DNA of 51,188 bases from Oceanibaculum pacificum (GCF_001618175.1 NZ_LPXN01000079.1:1-51188); one strand, 5' to 3'. Numbered from the stretch's first letter, positions 1-7,379 are shown. A program made the numbers and translations. The notes: generated by a model from the sequence alone, not told the origin.

Positions 1-51
1 CCGTCACCCCCGGCCTTGTGCCGGGGGTCCACGGTTCAGCTTGCTGGACCC
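1..51. repeat. REP-like palindromic element (type A), cut by the window edge
   Basis: A GC-rich hairpin has perfect 8-base arms CCCCCGGC (7-14) and GCCGGGGG (20-27) around a 5-base loop. A second dyad pairs GGGTCCA (25-31) with TGGACCC (45-51). The GTCACCCCCGGCCTTGTGCC wording resembles the short intergenic palindromes scattered through many alphaproteobacterial chromosomes. It lies downstream of modC, where it might also help end transcription, although no T-run follows. The left side is outside the window, so the full length is unknown. Confidence 0.6.
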
Positions 52-96
52 AGGGGATTTGGAACAACAATAAGGGCGGGGAACAGAGACGTCCCC

Positions 97-1209
97 TCAC
101 ACCTCCGCACCGTCGCCGCCGGTGGGGGCGATGCTGCGGCGGTCGAAGGCGACGCTTTTCACGACGGCGTGCAGCGCGAGGCCAGGGCGCAGGCCCAGCA
201 TCGCGACCGAGCGGCGGGTGACGCGGGCGAGCAGCGCGTCGCCGGCGCAATCCAGGCGAACATCGACGATGGGGCCATCGCCGGGCCGCAGTTCGGTCAC
301 CGTCGCCGGCAGAATGTTCAGCGCGCTGATGCCGGCTGGCTTTTCCAGCGCCAGCATGACGTCGCGGGCGCGGATGCGGATGCGGATCGGCGATCCGGTC
401 GGCAGATCGATGCGCGGCACCCGGATGAGCCCGCCGGCCGCGCGCAGCAGGGTAAGGCCGTATTCCGCCTCCTGCCCCACGATGCGGGTCTCCAGCACCG
501 CGCCGGCCTCGGCCCGGCCGGTCATCGGAAACAGATCGAGCCGGCCCATGATATCCGCCGTCGGGCCGGCCGCCGCCACCGCGCCCTCATTCAGCAGCAC
601 CAGGGTGGAGGCCAGGCGCGCCACCTCGCCCACGCCATGGCTGACATAGAGGATGGGAATGCGCACCTCGTCGCGCAGCCGTTCGATATAGGGCAGGATT
701 TCCGCCTTGCGGCCTTCGTCCAGCGAGGCCAGCGGCTCGTCCATCAGCAATAGCCGGGGACTGGCCAGAAGCGCCCGGCCGATGGCGACACGCTGCTTCT
801 CGCCGCCCGACAGCAGCGCCGGCTTGCGCGCCAGCAGCCCGGAGATGCCCAGCAGATCGACGACATGCTCCAGGCTACCGTGCCGGCCCTGGCGGGGGGC
901 GAACCAATGGCCATAGAGCAGGTTCTGCCGCACCGTCAGATGCGGGAACAGCCGGCCTTCCTGGAACACATAGCCGACCCGGCGGCGATGCGGCGGCAGG
1001 AAGATGCCGCGCTCGCTGTCCAGCAGCACCAGGTCGCCCACTGTCACCCGGCCGCGCTTGGGACGGATCAACCCGGCGACGATATTGACCAGCGTGGTCT
1101 TGCCGCTGCCCGAGCGGCCGAACAGGGCGGTGAGGTTGCCCTGGCTCTCGAACCGAGCATCGAGCGTGAAATCGCCCTGGCGATGGGTGATGTCGACCGA
1201 CAGGCTCAT
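97..1209 (-). CDS. modC: Molybdate ABC transporter ATP-binding protein ModC
   Basis: This 370-residue ATPase powers molybdate import with ModB and ModA. Near the N-terminus the Walker A motif reads GRSGSGKTT. The ABC signature reads LLSGGEKQRVAIGRALL, and Walker B is LLLMDEPLASLD followed by the switch histidine in YVSHG. The last 90 or so residues form the TOBE/MOP-like domain that binds oxyanion in ModC proteins (IRIRARDVMLALEKP onward). I chose the ATG at 1209 because the preceding reading frame is only antisense noise and this start overlaps the modB stop by 4 bases (ATGA), the usual coupling. The length matches the family. It is the last gene of modABC. Confidence 0.95.
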   Translation of the reverse strand: MSLSVDITHRQGDFTLDARFESQGNLTALFGRSGSGKTTLVNIVAGLIRPKRGRVTVGDLVLLDSERGIFLPPHRRRVGYVFQEGRLFPHLTVRQNLLYGHWFAPRQGRHGSLEHVVDLLGISGLLARKPALLSGGEKQRVAIGRALLASPRLLLMDEPLASLDEGRKAEILPYIERLRDEVRIPILYVSHGVGEVARLASTLVLLNEGAVAAAGPTADIMGRLDLFPMTGRAEAGAVLETRIVGQEAEYGLTLLRAAGGLIRVPRIDLPTGSPIRIRIRARDVMLALEKPAGISALNILPATVTELRPGDGPIVDVRLDCAGDALLARVTRRSVAMLGLRPGLALHAVVKSVAFDRRSIAPTGGDGAEV

Positions 1210-1919
1210 GCCGCCCCCGCCCGTTGGCCGACCCGGTCCGCAGCCTTGCGCGCCAACAGCTCGGAGGCCAGCAATGCTGCCATCGAGATCGCCACGGAGA
1301 CCAGCGTCAGCCGCAGCGCGCCGGCATCGCCGCCCGGCACCTGGGTGAAGACGTAGATCGCCGTCGGCAGCGTCTGGGTCTCGCCCGGAATGTTGGAGAC
1401 GAAGGTGATGGTGGCGCCGAACTCGCCCATCGCCTTCGCGAAGGACAGGATCATACCGGCGATCACGCCAGGCAGGATCAGCGGCAGCGTCACGGTCAGG
1501 AACACCATCGCCGGATTGGCCCCCAGCGTGCCGGCGGCCTGTTCCAGCCTTCTGTCCACCGCCTCGATGGACAGCCGGATGGCGCGCACCATCAGTGGAA
1601 AGCCCATCACCGCGCAGGCCAGCGCGGCACCGGTCCAGCGGAAAGCGAAGACAATGCCGAAATATTGGTCCAGGAAGCCGCCGATGGCCCCCTGCCGACC
1701 GAACAGCAGCAGCAATATATAGCCGGTCACCACCGGCGGCAGGATCAGCGGCAGATGCACCAGCCCGTTCAGCAGCGCCTTGCCCCAGAAATCGTAGCGC
1801 GCCAGCACATAGGCCACGGCAACGCCGAGCGGCAGGCTGCACAGCATCGCCCACAGCGCCACCTTAAGGCTGAGCCGGACGGCGGTGACCTCGTCCGGGC
1901 TGAGCGCCAGCCACTCCAT
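1206..1919 (-). CDS. modB: Molybdate ABC transporter permease ModB
   Basis: This 237-residue inner-membrane permease forms the molybdate channel. Several hydrophobic segments are visible, for example LILPPVVTGYILLLLFG and VIAGMILSFAKAMGEFGATITF. The second contains the EAA-type cytoplasmic loop (AxGExGAT) that docks on ModC. The length is typical for ModB. It starts 34 bases after the modA stop, and its stop overlaps the modC start, so A, B and C are probably one transcript. The ribosome-binding site is weak, which fits translational coupling to modA. Confidence 0.95.
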   Translation of the reverse strand: MEWLALSPDEVTAVRLSLKVALWAMLCSLPLGVAVAYVLARYDFWGKALLNGLVHLPLILPPVVTGYILLLLFGRQGAIGGFLDQYFGIVFAFRWTGAALACAVMGFPLMVRAIRLSIEAVDRRLEQAAGTLGANPAMVFLTVTLPLILPGVIAGMILSFAKAMGEFGATITFVSNIPGETQTLPTAIYVFTQVPGGDAGALRLTLVSVAISMAALLASELLARKAADRVGQRAGAA

Positions 1920-1953
1920 CTATCACTGCCCGCGGTGTAATTTCATGCGCGGT

Positions 1954-2730
1954 CTATTGCCCAAGAACGGTGAAGCCCTGCTTTTCGAAGACCGGCTTCA
2001 TCATGGGCGATTTAACATGCCTAAGGAAGGCGGCGGCGTCGGGGTTTTTCGATCCCGCCAACTCGGCCGCCGGATAAATGATCGGCGGATGCGTGTCGCC
2101 GGGGAAAGTGCCGACGATCTCGACATTCGCATCGGCCGCCGCGTCGGTGGCGTAGACGATGCCGTAGGGCGCCTCCCCGCGTGAGACCAGCAGCAGCGCG
2201 GCGCGCACATTCTCCGCCTGGGCGATTTTGCTCTCGACCGCGCCCCAGATCCCCAGCGATTCCAGCGACGCCTTGCCATATTTGCCGGCCGGCACGGCGT
2301 TGGTGTCGGCCATCGCCAGGCGGCCGCCCTTCAGCAGATCGGCGAGCGGGAACCCCGCCTCGATCGTCAGCTTCTGCGCCGTGTCTTTCTGGGCCACCAG
2401 CACGATGGAATTGCCCAGCAGATTGCTGCGCGTCTCCGGCTTCACCAGGTTGCGCTGCTGCAGGAAGTCCATCCAGTCGATGTCGGCGGAAATGAAGACA
2501 TCCGCCGGCGCGCCCTGCTCGATCTGCCGGGCCAGCGCCGAACTGCCGGCATAGGAGATGCGCGGGGGAATGCCCCCCTGCTTCATCCAAGCGCCAGCCA
2601 CCGCATCCAACGCGTTCTTCAGGCTGGCGGCGGCGAACACCGTTACCGGGGTCTTGTCCTGCGCCAGGGCCGGCTGCGCCAGCACGCCCGCCGCGATCGC
2701 CAGCCCCGCAAGGAATTTACCAATCCGCAT
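1954..2730 (-). CDS. modA: Molybdate-binding periplasmic protein ModA
   Basis: A 258-residue solute-binding protein captures molybdate (or tungstate) in the periplasm. Residues 1-23 form a Sec signal peptide ending ALAQ. The mature N-terminus reads VTVFAAASLKNALD, the classic ModA motif whose AAASL serines contact the oxyanion. Later motifs such as SYAGSSALARQIEQGAPADVFISAD match the family. I placed the start at the ATG at 2730, preceded by a G-rich ribosome-binding site (GGGGGTGG). The longer open frame upstream runs through the intergenic region and the BON gene out of frame and is not real. Confidence 0.95.
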   Translation of the reverse strand: MRIGKFLAGLAIAAGVLAQPALAQDKTPVTVFAAASLKNALDAVAGAWMKQGGIPPRISYAGSSALARQIEQGAPADVFISADIDWMDFLQQRNLVKPETRSNLLGNSIVLVAQKDTAQKLTIEAGFPLADLLKGGRLAMADTNAVPAGKYGKASLESLGIWGAVESKIAQAENVRAALLLVSRGEAPYGIVYATDAAADANVEIVGTFPGDTHPPIIYPAAELAGSKNPDAAAFLRHVKSPMMKPVFEKQGFTVLGQ

Positions 2731-2740
2731 TCCACCCCCA

Positions 2741-2804
2741 ATATATCTAACCGGATATGTCGGCGGGCAGGATAAACCATCGATATGTCCAGTGGAATAC
2801 ATCG
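2741..2804. promoter_or_regulatory. Possible molybdate-responsive operator upstream of modA
   Basis: The short, relatively AT-rich gap before modA holds ATATATC/GATATGT (2741-2747 and 2754-2760, 6 of 7 symmetric). A second imperfect dyad centres on TCCAGTGGA, flanked by TCGATATG and ATACATCGA (2781-2804). The octamer GATATGTC occurs twice, 28 bases apart. ModE sites are AT-rich dyads with CGNTATATA-like half-sites, so these are reasonable candidates. Neither matches the consensus closely and no modE gene is in the window. Confidence 0.3.
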
Positions 2805-2809
2805 ACGGC

Positions 2810-2845
2810 AAAAAAAGAAGCCTGCCGGTGGGAGCCGGCAGGCTT
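2810..2845 (-). terminator. Rho-independent terminator of the BON lipoprotein gene
   Basis: On the minus strand a perfect 11-bp hairpin, AAGCCTGCCGG (2818-2828) and CCGGCAGGCTT (2835-2845) with a 6-base loop, is followed almost at once by seven Ts (complement of A 2810-2816). It sits 32 bases after the BON gene stop and isolates that gene from modABC downstream. This is the clearest intrinsic terminator in the window. Confidence 0.9.
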
Positions 2846-2876
2846 GCAGAAGGCTTCTTGGAAGCAGCGTCGCGTT

Positions 2877-3191
2877 TTAGCGAACGACGATGTCGTTCTT
2901 CACGCTGGTCACGCCCTTGACGCCCTGCGCCACGGTGGTGGCGCGGCTCTTGGCGGTGGCGGTATCGACGAAGCCGCTGAGCTGCACGACGTTGTTGAAG
3001 GTCTCGACATTGATCTGCGAGGCCTTCAGCACCGGATCCTCGATCAGCTTGGCCTTGACCGTGGTGGAGATGGCGGCGTCGTCCGTGTACTGGCCAGCCG
3101 TCTGGCGACCCTCGAAGACCGAGCAGGCCGAGAGCGCGACGGCAACCAGCGCAACCGCGAGAAAGCCCTTGAAGCGAAGGAGCTGAAGCAT
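2877..3191 (-). CDS. BON-domain lipoprotein (OsmY/YraP-like)
   Basis: The protein has 104 residues. An N-terminal lipoprotein signal ends in the lipobox LSAC with Cys23 as the lipidation site. A single BON domain (about residues 38-104) follows, with the typical core pattern ending VQLSGFVDTATAKSRATTVAQ and VTSVKNDIVVR. BON proteins are envelope proteins thought to bind phospholipid and to be made under stress. The gene stands alone between a candidate EcfG-type promoter (3248-3272) and a strong terminator. The ATG has a GAGG site 9 bases upstream. The exact function is not known from sequence. Confidence 0.85.
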   Translation of the reverse strand: MLQLLRFKGFLAVALVAVALSACSVFEGRQTAGQYTDDAAISTTVKAKLIEDPVLKASQINVETFNNVVQLSGFVDTATAKSRATTVAQGVKGVTSVKNDIVVR

Positions 3192-3247
3192 GGGAGGTAT
3201 CCTCGTTCCGTTTATCTAGCGCACGGGTAATTCCGCGCTGCATAGGT

Positions 3248-3272
3248 AACTGGATGCGCGCCAGAATGTTCC
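3248..3272 (-). promoter_or_regulatory. Candidate EcfG (general stress sigma) promoter for the BON gene
   Basis: Reading the minus strand, GGAAC (3272-3268) is followed after 16 bases by AGTT (3251-3248). The alphaproteobacterial EcfG consensus is GGAAC-N16/17-cGTT, so only the weak C differs. It lies about 57 bases upstream of the BON start codon, a sensible leader length, and BON lipoproteins are common general-stress genes. This is a motif match only. Confidence 0.45.
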
Positions 3273-3328
3273 CGGCGTCGCAAAAGAGGATTAGACCGGA
3301 TCGACGATTTCGAGGGAGTGCCGCGCAA

Positions 3329-3415
3329 TGGTGCCCCTGGCCGGACTCGAACCAGCACGCCTGTTAAGACAACAGATTTTGAGTCTGTCGCGTCTACCAA
3401 TTCCGCCACAGGGGC
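3329..3415 (-). tRNA. tRNA-Leu, anticodon CAA
   Basis: The minus strand folds as a class II tRNA. The acceptor stem is GCCCCTG/CAGGGGC (3415-3409 with 3339-3333), the D arm contains GGCGGAATTGGTAGACGC, and the anticodon loop CTCAAAA sits on an ACAGA/TCTGT stem. A long variable arm and the T arm GGTTCGAGTCC follow, and CCA is encoded at 3331-3329. The loop gives anticodon CAA. It sits alone between the BON gene and the divergent yqaA-like gene. Confidence 0.95.
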
Positions 3416-3538
3416 CCGCCATTGCGGTGGCGGCATATTAGCCAGCGGAATCCTGGCGTCAATCGGAACCGCCAGCTTGCCGCAGCGAAACGGGGCTGCT
3501 ACGCCTTGGGGCCGGCCTTTCCCAGCATTCGGATTTTC

Positions 3539-4147
3539 ATGGACGAGTCGACCCCCAAGCGCTCCCCGCTGCACCGGCTGTATGACTGGACGCTGCATTG
3601 GGCGGCGCATAAGCGGGCCCGCACGGCGCTGTTCAGCGTTTCCTTCGTCGAGAGCAGCGTGTTTCCGATTCCGCCGGATATCCTGCTGATCCCTATGGTG
3701 CTGGCCGACCGGCGCAACGCCTTCTGGATCGCCACCATCTGCACCGTCGCCTCGGTGCTGGGCGGCGCGGCGGGTTACGTCATCGGCTATCTGCTGTTCG
3801 ACAGCGTTGGCCTGGCGATCCTTAATTTCTACGGCTATGCGGAAAAATTCGCGGCCTTCAGCCAGCTCTATAATGAATGGGGTTGGATGATCGTGGCCGG
3901 GGCCGGCTTCACGCCGTTTCCCTACAAGGTCATCACCATCGCCAGCGGCGTGACGCATCTGGACTTCGCGATCTTCATGATCGCCTCCGTGCTGTCGCGC
4001 GGCGCGCGCTTCTACCTGGTCGCCGCCCTGCTGTGGTATTTCGGCCCGCCGATCCAGCGCGTCATCGAAAAACATCTGGGCCTGCTGACCTTCCTGTTCT
4101 TCGCGCTGCTGGTCGGCGGTTTCGTGGCGCTGAAATATCTGCTCTAG
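3539..4147 (+). CDS. YqaA family (DedA/VTT-type) membrane protein
   Basis: A 202-residue inner-membrane protein with four to five hydrophobic helices. Family marks include FVESSVFPIPPDILLIPMVLADR near residue 40 and the central WGWMIVAGAGFTPFPYKVITIASG segment. DedA/VTT proteins are thought to move or scramble lipids, especially undecaprenyl phosphate or phospholipid, but YqaA itself has no firm role. I used the ATG at 3539; the frame extends upstream over the tRNA, which cannot be coding. It begins a plus-strand run with dsbB-like, coq7 and two small genes. Confidence 0.85.
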   Translation: MDESTPKRSPLHRLYDWTLHWAAHKRARTALFSVSFVESSVFPIPPDILLIPMVLADRRNAFWIATICTVASVLGGAAGYVIGYLLFDSVGLAILNFYGYAEKFAAFSQLYNEWGWMIVAGAGFTPFPYKVITIASGVTHLDFAIFMIASVLSRGARFYLVAALLWYFGPPIQRVIEKHLGLLTFLFFALLVGGFVALKYLL

Positions 4148-4156
4148 GCACCCTAT

Positions 4157-4654
4157 ATGCCGATGATGACCCGATATGCCGGATATCTGATCGCGCTCGC
4201 GAGCGCCCTGGTGCTGGGTGCCGCGCTGCTGTCGCAATATGTCGGCGGACTGCAGCCCTGCGTGCTGTGCGTCTATCAGCGCTGGCCCTATGTCGCGACC
4301 ATTCTGCTGGGTCTGGCCGCCGGCTGGGCGGTGCGACGCAGCCGGGGCGCCGCGGGCGGGCTGCTGGCCCTGGCCGGGCTCGCCTTCCTGATCGGCGGCG
4401 GCATCGCGGCCTTCCATGTCGGGGTAGAGCAAGGCTGGTGGCAGGGCACCTCCTCCTGCGGGGCGATGGGCGGGGCGGCGGCCAGCCTGGCCGACCTGAA
4501 GGCGCAGGTGCTGGCCGCCCCGGTGGTGCGCTGCGACGATGTGGCGTGGTCCCTGCTGGGAATCTCCATGGCAGGCTATAATTTCCTGGTATCGCTGGCG
4601 CTGGCGGGTTTTGCCATCGCAACCGCCCGGCGCAGCCTGAAGGAGGAATCATGA
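4157..4654 (+). CDS. DsbB-like disulfide bond formation protein
   Basis: A 165-residue protein with four predicted membrane helices. It carries the two cysteine pairs of DsbB: CVLC (Cys35, Cys38) in the first periplasmic loop, followed by QRWPY, and Cys101/Cys126 in the second. DsbB reoxidises the periplasmic thiol oxidase DsbA and passes electrons to quinone, so the next gene being coq7 (ubiquinone synthesis) is a fitting neighbour. No dsbA is in the window. Its stop overlaps the coq7 start by 4 bases. ATGs at codons 3 and 4 are possible alternative starts. Confidence 0.88.
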   Translation: MPMMTRYAGYLIALASALVLGAALLSQYVGGLQPCVLCVYQRWPYVATILLGLAAGWAVRRSRGAAGGLLALAGLAFLIGGGIAAFHVGVEQGWWQGTSSCGAMGGAAASLADLKAQVLAAPVVRCDDVAWSLLGISMAGYNFLVSLALAGFAIATARRSLKEES

Positions 4655-5205
4655 CCAAGCGCACCGGCGAGGACCGGCTGCCCGGCGATCTCGCCCCGAA
4701 AGAGCTGGTCGAACGGATGATCCGCGTCGACCATGCCGGCGAATACGGCGCGGCGCGCATCTATGAAGGCCAGCTCGCCGTGCTGGGCCGCAGCCCCAGC
4801 GCCGCCACCATCCGCCATATGCGCGAGCAGGAGCAGGCGCACCTGGACACGTTCAGCCGGATGATCGTGGAGCGCCGGGTGCGGCCGACCGCCTTGCAGC
4901 CGGTCTGGCACGTCGCCGGTTTCGCACTGGGCGCGGCCACCGCGCTGATGGGCGAGAAGGCGGCGATGGCGTGCACCGTCGCGGTCGAGGAGGTGATCGA
5001 CGAACATTATCGCGAGCAGGCGGAAAAGCTGGGCGACGACGAATCGGGCCTGCGGGACACCATCGAACGCTTCCGCGCCGAGGAGCTGGAGCATCGCGAC
5101 ATCGGCTACGATCATGGCGCCGCCGAGACGCCAGGCTTCGAGCTGCTGCGCGGCGCGGTGAAGGCCGGCTCGCGCCTGGCCATCTGGCTGTCGCAGCGAG
5201 TCTAG
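4651..5205 (+). CDS. coq7: Demethoxyubiquinone hydroxylase Coq7
   Basis: A 184-residue membrane-associated di-iron monooxygenase that hydroxylates demethoxyubiquinone, the penultimate step of ubiquinone synthesis. The internal repeat of iron ligands is complete: Glu31 (VDHAGEYGA), Glu61/His64 (EQAH), Glu114 (EEVIDEHY) and Glu145/His148 (EELEH). Length and start (MTKRTGEDRLPGDL) match alphaproteobacterial Coq7. The start overlaps the dsbB-like stop as ATGA, so translation is probably coupled. The heavy-metal domain gene follows after 4 bases. Confidence 0.95.
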   Translation: MTKRTGEDRLPGDLAPKELVERMIRVDHAGEYGAARIYEGQLAVLGRSPSAATIRHMREQEQAHLDTFSRMIVERRVRPTALQPVWHVAGFALGAATALMGEKAAMACTVAVEEVIDEHYREQAEKLGDDESGLRDTIERFRAEELEHRDIGYDHGAAETPGFELLRGAVKAGSRLAIWLSQRV

Positions 5206-5209
5206 CGCG

Positions 5210-5416
5210 ATGCCGGCTTTCAAGGTTTCCGGCATGAGCTGCGGGGGCTGCGTCGCCGCCCTGCGCAAGGCGGTGCTGGCGCGCTACCCGCAGGCTGTCG
5301 TGACGGTCGATCTGCGCGAGGGCGAAGTGACGGTCAGCGGCAGCGACGACGCCCCCGGCCTCGCGGACGCCATCGAGGCGGCGGATTTCACGGTCGAGCG
5401 GCGGCTCGATTCGTGA
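5210..5416 (+). CDS. Heavy-metal-associated (HMA) domain protein, CopZ-like
   Basis: A 68-residue single-domain protein with the HMA motif GMSCGGCVAAL (CxxC at Cys11/Cys14) and the beta-alpha-beta-beta-alpha-beta pattern of copper chaperones. No copper ATPase or regulator lies beside it, so copper delivery is inferred from family only. It lies 4 bases after coq7 and its stop overlaps the next gene (GTGA), so it belongs to this operon. The ribosome-binding site is poor, again pointing to coupling. Confidence 0.82.
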   Translation: MPAFKVSGMSCGGCVAALRKAVLARYPQAVVTVDLREGEVTVSGSDDAPGLADAIEAADFTVERRLDS

Positions 5417-5988
5417 CGCTGGAACAGGATCTGCTGCGCCGGGTGCGGTCCGGCCCGACCAATGCCTCGCTACTCTACGCGATTTCCGCCATGGGCCTGC
5501 CGCAGGGCGCGCTGGTCGCGGGCGCCGTTGTCCAGGCGGTGTGGAACGGCCTGCAGCGCCAGCCGGTGGATGCCGGGGTGAAGGACTACGACATCTTCTA
5601 TTACGACCCAGACTTGTCCGAGGCGGCGGAGCAGAAAGTGCAGGCAGAGCTGCGCGCGCTATATCCCTATCTGACACTCGATATCCGCAACCAGGCGCGC
5701 GTGCATCTGTGGTACGAGGCCCGCTTCGGCGTGCCGTGCGCGCCCATCGCCAGCGTGCTCGACGGCATCGGCCGCTTCCCGGTCGCCTGCACCTGTGTCG
5801 GCATTAGCGGCGAGGGGGAGGTGTTGGCGCCCTATGGGCTGGAAGCGCTCTATGCCGGCCGGCTGGCCGCCAACCCGGCCTGCCCCGATCCCACGGCATT
5901 CGCGGCCAAGGCGGCGAGCTATCGGGAGCGCTGGCCCTGGCTGCGGCTGGAGGGCGATCAGGCCTCTTCCAGCTCGGAATCCCAGTAA
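5413..5988 (+). CDS. Nucleotidyltransferase-fold family protein (NTP_transf_6/DUF925 type)
   Basis: A 191-residue protein with a GTG start overlapping the HMA stop. It has the family pattern AGAVVQAVWNGL, then VKDYDIFYYDPDLSEAAE (the DYDIFYYD acidic pair in place of the catalytic DxD). Later come ARVHLWYEARFG and a C-terminal FAAKAASYRERWPWL. These proteins look like small DNA-polymerase-beta-fold nucleotidyltransferases with unknown substrates. The last eight or so residues are a serine-rich tail. Its 3' end overlaps the convergent HNH gene by 31 bases. Confidence 0.8.
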   Translation: MTLEQDLLRRVRSGPTNASLLYAISAMGLPQGALVAGAVVQAVWNGLQRQPVDAGVKDYDIFYYDPDLSEAAEQKVQAELRALYPYLTLDIRNQARVHLWYEARFGVPCAPIASVLDGIGRFPVACTCVGISGEGEVLAPYGLEALYAGRLAANPACPDPTAFAAKAASYRERWPWLRLEGDQASSSSESQ

Positions 5989-6521
5989 AGGTAATCCTGC
6001 CAGCTTTTGTGCAGATGGTTGGGCGGGAAGGACCGGCCATTATCCTGCAATTCGAAGCTGGTCGGCTGGTGCGGCTCGACCAGCGGGAACATGCCGACCT
6101 CGCGCGGTAGCCGGTTGCCCTTCTCCAGATTGCAGGCGCCGCAGGCGGTGACGACATTCTCCCAATTGGTGCGCCCGCCGCGCGAGCGAGGGATCACATG
6201 GTCGAAGGTCAGTTCCGGGGTGGGGAAGGGATCGCCGCAATATTGGCAGGAGAAATGGTCGCGCAGGAACACGTTGAAGCGGGTGAAGGCCGGCCTTCGG
6301 GCGGCGGGCACATATTGCTTCAGGGAGATCACGCTAGGCAGCTGCATCTCGAAATTCGGCGAGCGGACCGCCTGGTCGTAATGCGCCAGGATGTTCACCC
6401 GGTCGAGGAACACCGCCTTCACCGTGTCCTGCCAGTTCCACAGCGACAGCGGGAAGTAGCTGAGCGGCCGAAAATCGGCGTTCAGCACCAATGCCGGCCA
6501 GTCGTTAGACGTCAACGCCAA
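5958..6521 (-). CDS. HNH endonuclease
   Basis: A 187-residue protein. The conserved N-terminus (PALVLNADFRPLSYFPLSLWNWQDTVKAV) is followed by an HNH nuclease domain at about residues 88-140. CQYC (Cys92/95) and CGAC (Cys127/130) form the structural zinc site. His108 in FDHVIPRSRGG, Asn122 and Asn131 give the catalytic H-N-N. This stand-alone family is very common in alphaproteobacteria and its role is unknown. The start codon is TTG at 6521, with GAGGGAGGG just upstream; a second TTG two codons in is possible. No restriction or mobile genes are near. Confidence 0.87.
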   Translation of the reverse strand: MALTSNDWPALVLNADFRPLSYFPLSLWNWQDTVKAVFLDRVNILAHYDQAVRSPNFEMQLPSVISLKQYVPAARRPAFTRFNVFLRDHFSCQYCGDPFPTPELTFDHVIPRSRGGRTNWENVVTACGACNLEKGNRLPREVGMFPLVEPHQPTSFELQDNGRSFPPNHLHKSWQDYLYWDSELEEA

Positions 6522-6582
6522 GACGACCCTCCCTCGCTGGGGCCGCCGCGCCGTCGCCGGCTGCGGCGATCAGAGAATGCGC

Positions 6583-6653
6583 ATATGCATATCCTGCCGC
6601 AAACCAAAACACAACAAGTTGATGGATCGCGTCAGCCAGCCACAGCTTGTTGT
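6583..6653. promoter_or_regulatory. Dyads in the AT-rich gap upstream of the HNH gene
   Basis: The 186-base gap between the HNH start and the carbonic anhydrase stop holds a perfect palindrome ATATGCATAT (6583-6592). It also holds an 8-base inverted repeat ACAACAAG (6611-6618) and CTTGTTGT (6646-6653) separated by 27 bases, whose left arm is itself part of CAACAAGTTG. The local base composition falls well below the surroundings. The sites would lie 60-130 bases upstream of the HNH start, so they could be operators for it. I recognise no named regulator. Confidence 0.35.
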
Positions 6654-6707
6654 AACATAACGACAATAAACAGCTAAAGCTGGTTTAATGAGCGACGCTC
6701 CAGCCCG

Positions 6708-7298
6708 TCATAAACTGCTGCGCGAACATTTCAGATCGCGGATCAGCCCGTCGACCAGCCCATAGCACCAGCCATGCACGGTGAGCGGCTGGCCGCGGTT
6801 CCAGGCGTCGCGGATAATCGGCGTGTCGGAAACCTGGCGCACCTGCTCGACGACGCTCAACTCGCACAGGCGGTTCACCCGCTCCTCCGGATCGCCGATG
6901 GCGTCCAACTCGGCGCGGTGCGCCTCGGCCAGGTCGCGCACCGGATGGAGCCAATAGTCGATCAGCCCGTGACGCTCATTGTTCAGGGCAGCCCGCACGC
7001 CGCCGCAGCCATAATGGCCGCAGACGATGACATGCTTCACCTTCAGCACGTCGATGGCGAATTGCAGCACCGCCAGGCAGTTCAGATCGCCCGGATTGAC
7101 CAGGTTGGCGACATTGCGGTGCACGAACACCTCGCCCGGCTGCAGACCGGTGATGACGTTCGCCGGCACGCGGCTGTCGGCACACCCGATCCACAGATAT
7201 TCCGGCGTTTGCAGGCCGGACAGGCGCTTGAAATAATCCGGGTCTTCCTGCACCCGGGCCGCAGCCCAATCGATGTTCTGCTTGAAGAGCTGGTCCAT
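6708..7298 (-). CDS. can: Beta-class carbonic anhydrase
   Basis: A 196-residue cytosolic zinc enzyme that interconverts CO2 and bicarbonate. The zinc ligands are Cys39, His95 and Cys98 (CADSRVP and CGHYGCGG), with the Asp41-Arg43 dyad, the pattern of Can/CynT-type enzymes. The C-terminal block LTVHGWCYGLVDGLIRDL is conserved, after which the protein ends in a short tail (KCSRSSL), some 20 residues shorter than E. coli Can. The end lies beyond the conserved core, so I read it as intact. A TATATT box about 40 bases upstream is a possible -10. Confidence 0.93.
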   Translation of the reverse strand: MDQLFKQNIDWAAARVQEDPDYFKRLSGLQTPEYLWIGCADSRVPANVITGLQPGEVFVHRNVANLVNPGDLNCLAVLQFAIDVLKVKHVIVCGHYGCGGVRAALNNERHGLIDYWLHPVRDLAEAHRAELDAIGDPEERVNRLCELSVVEQVRQVSDTPIIRDAWNRGQPLTVHGWCYGLVDGLIRDLKCSRSSL

Positions 7299-7379
7299 TG
7301 CCGCCTCTAGGACTATGAAAGCTGCGCTTCAATATAGCATTCGGCGGCACGGCAACACCCCCTGTCGGCATCAAACCCG

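Noticed and set aside
1954-3243. ModA fused to a longer N-terminal protein
   Set aside because: The frame upstream of 2730 runs over a terminator and the BON gene in another phase. The signal peptide begins at 2730.
5958-6521. HNH gene as a sign of a mobile element or restriction system
   Set aside because: No transposase, integrase, methyltransferase or flanking repeats are nearby, and this HNH family is a normal chromosomal gene in alphaproteobacteria.
6685-6740. Possible frameshift at the carbonic anhydrase C-terminus
   Set aside because: The alternative frame does not resemble a carbonic anhydrase tail, and the protein ends just after the last conserved block, so a natural short end is simpler.
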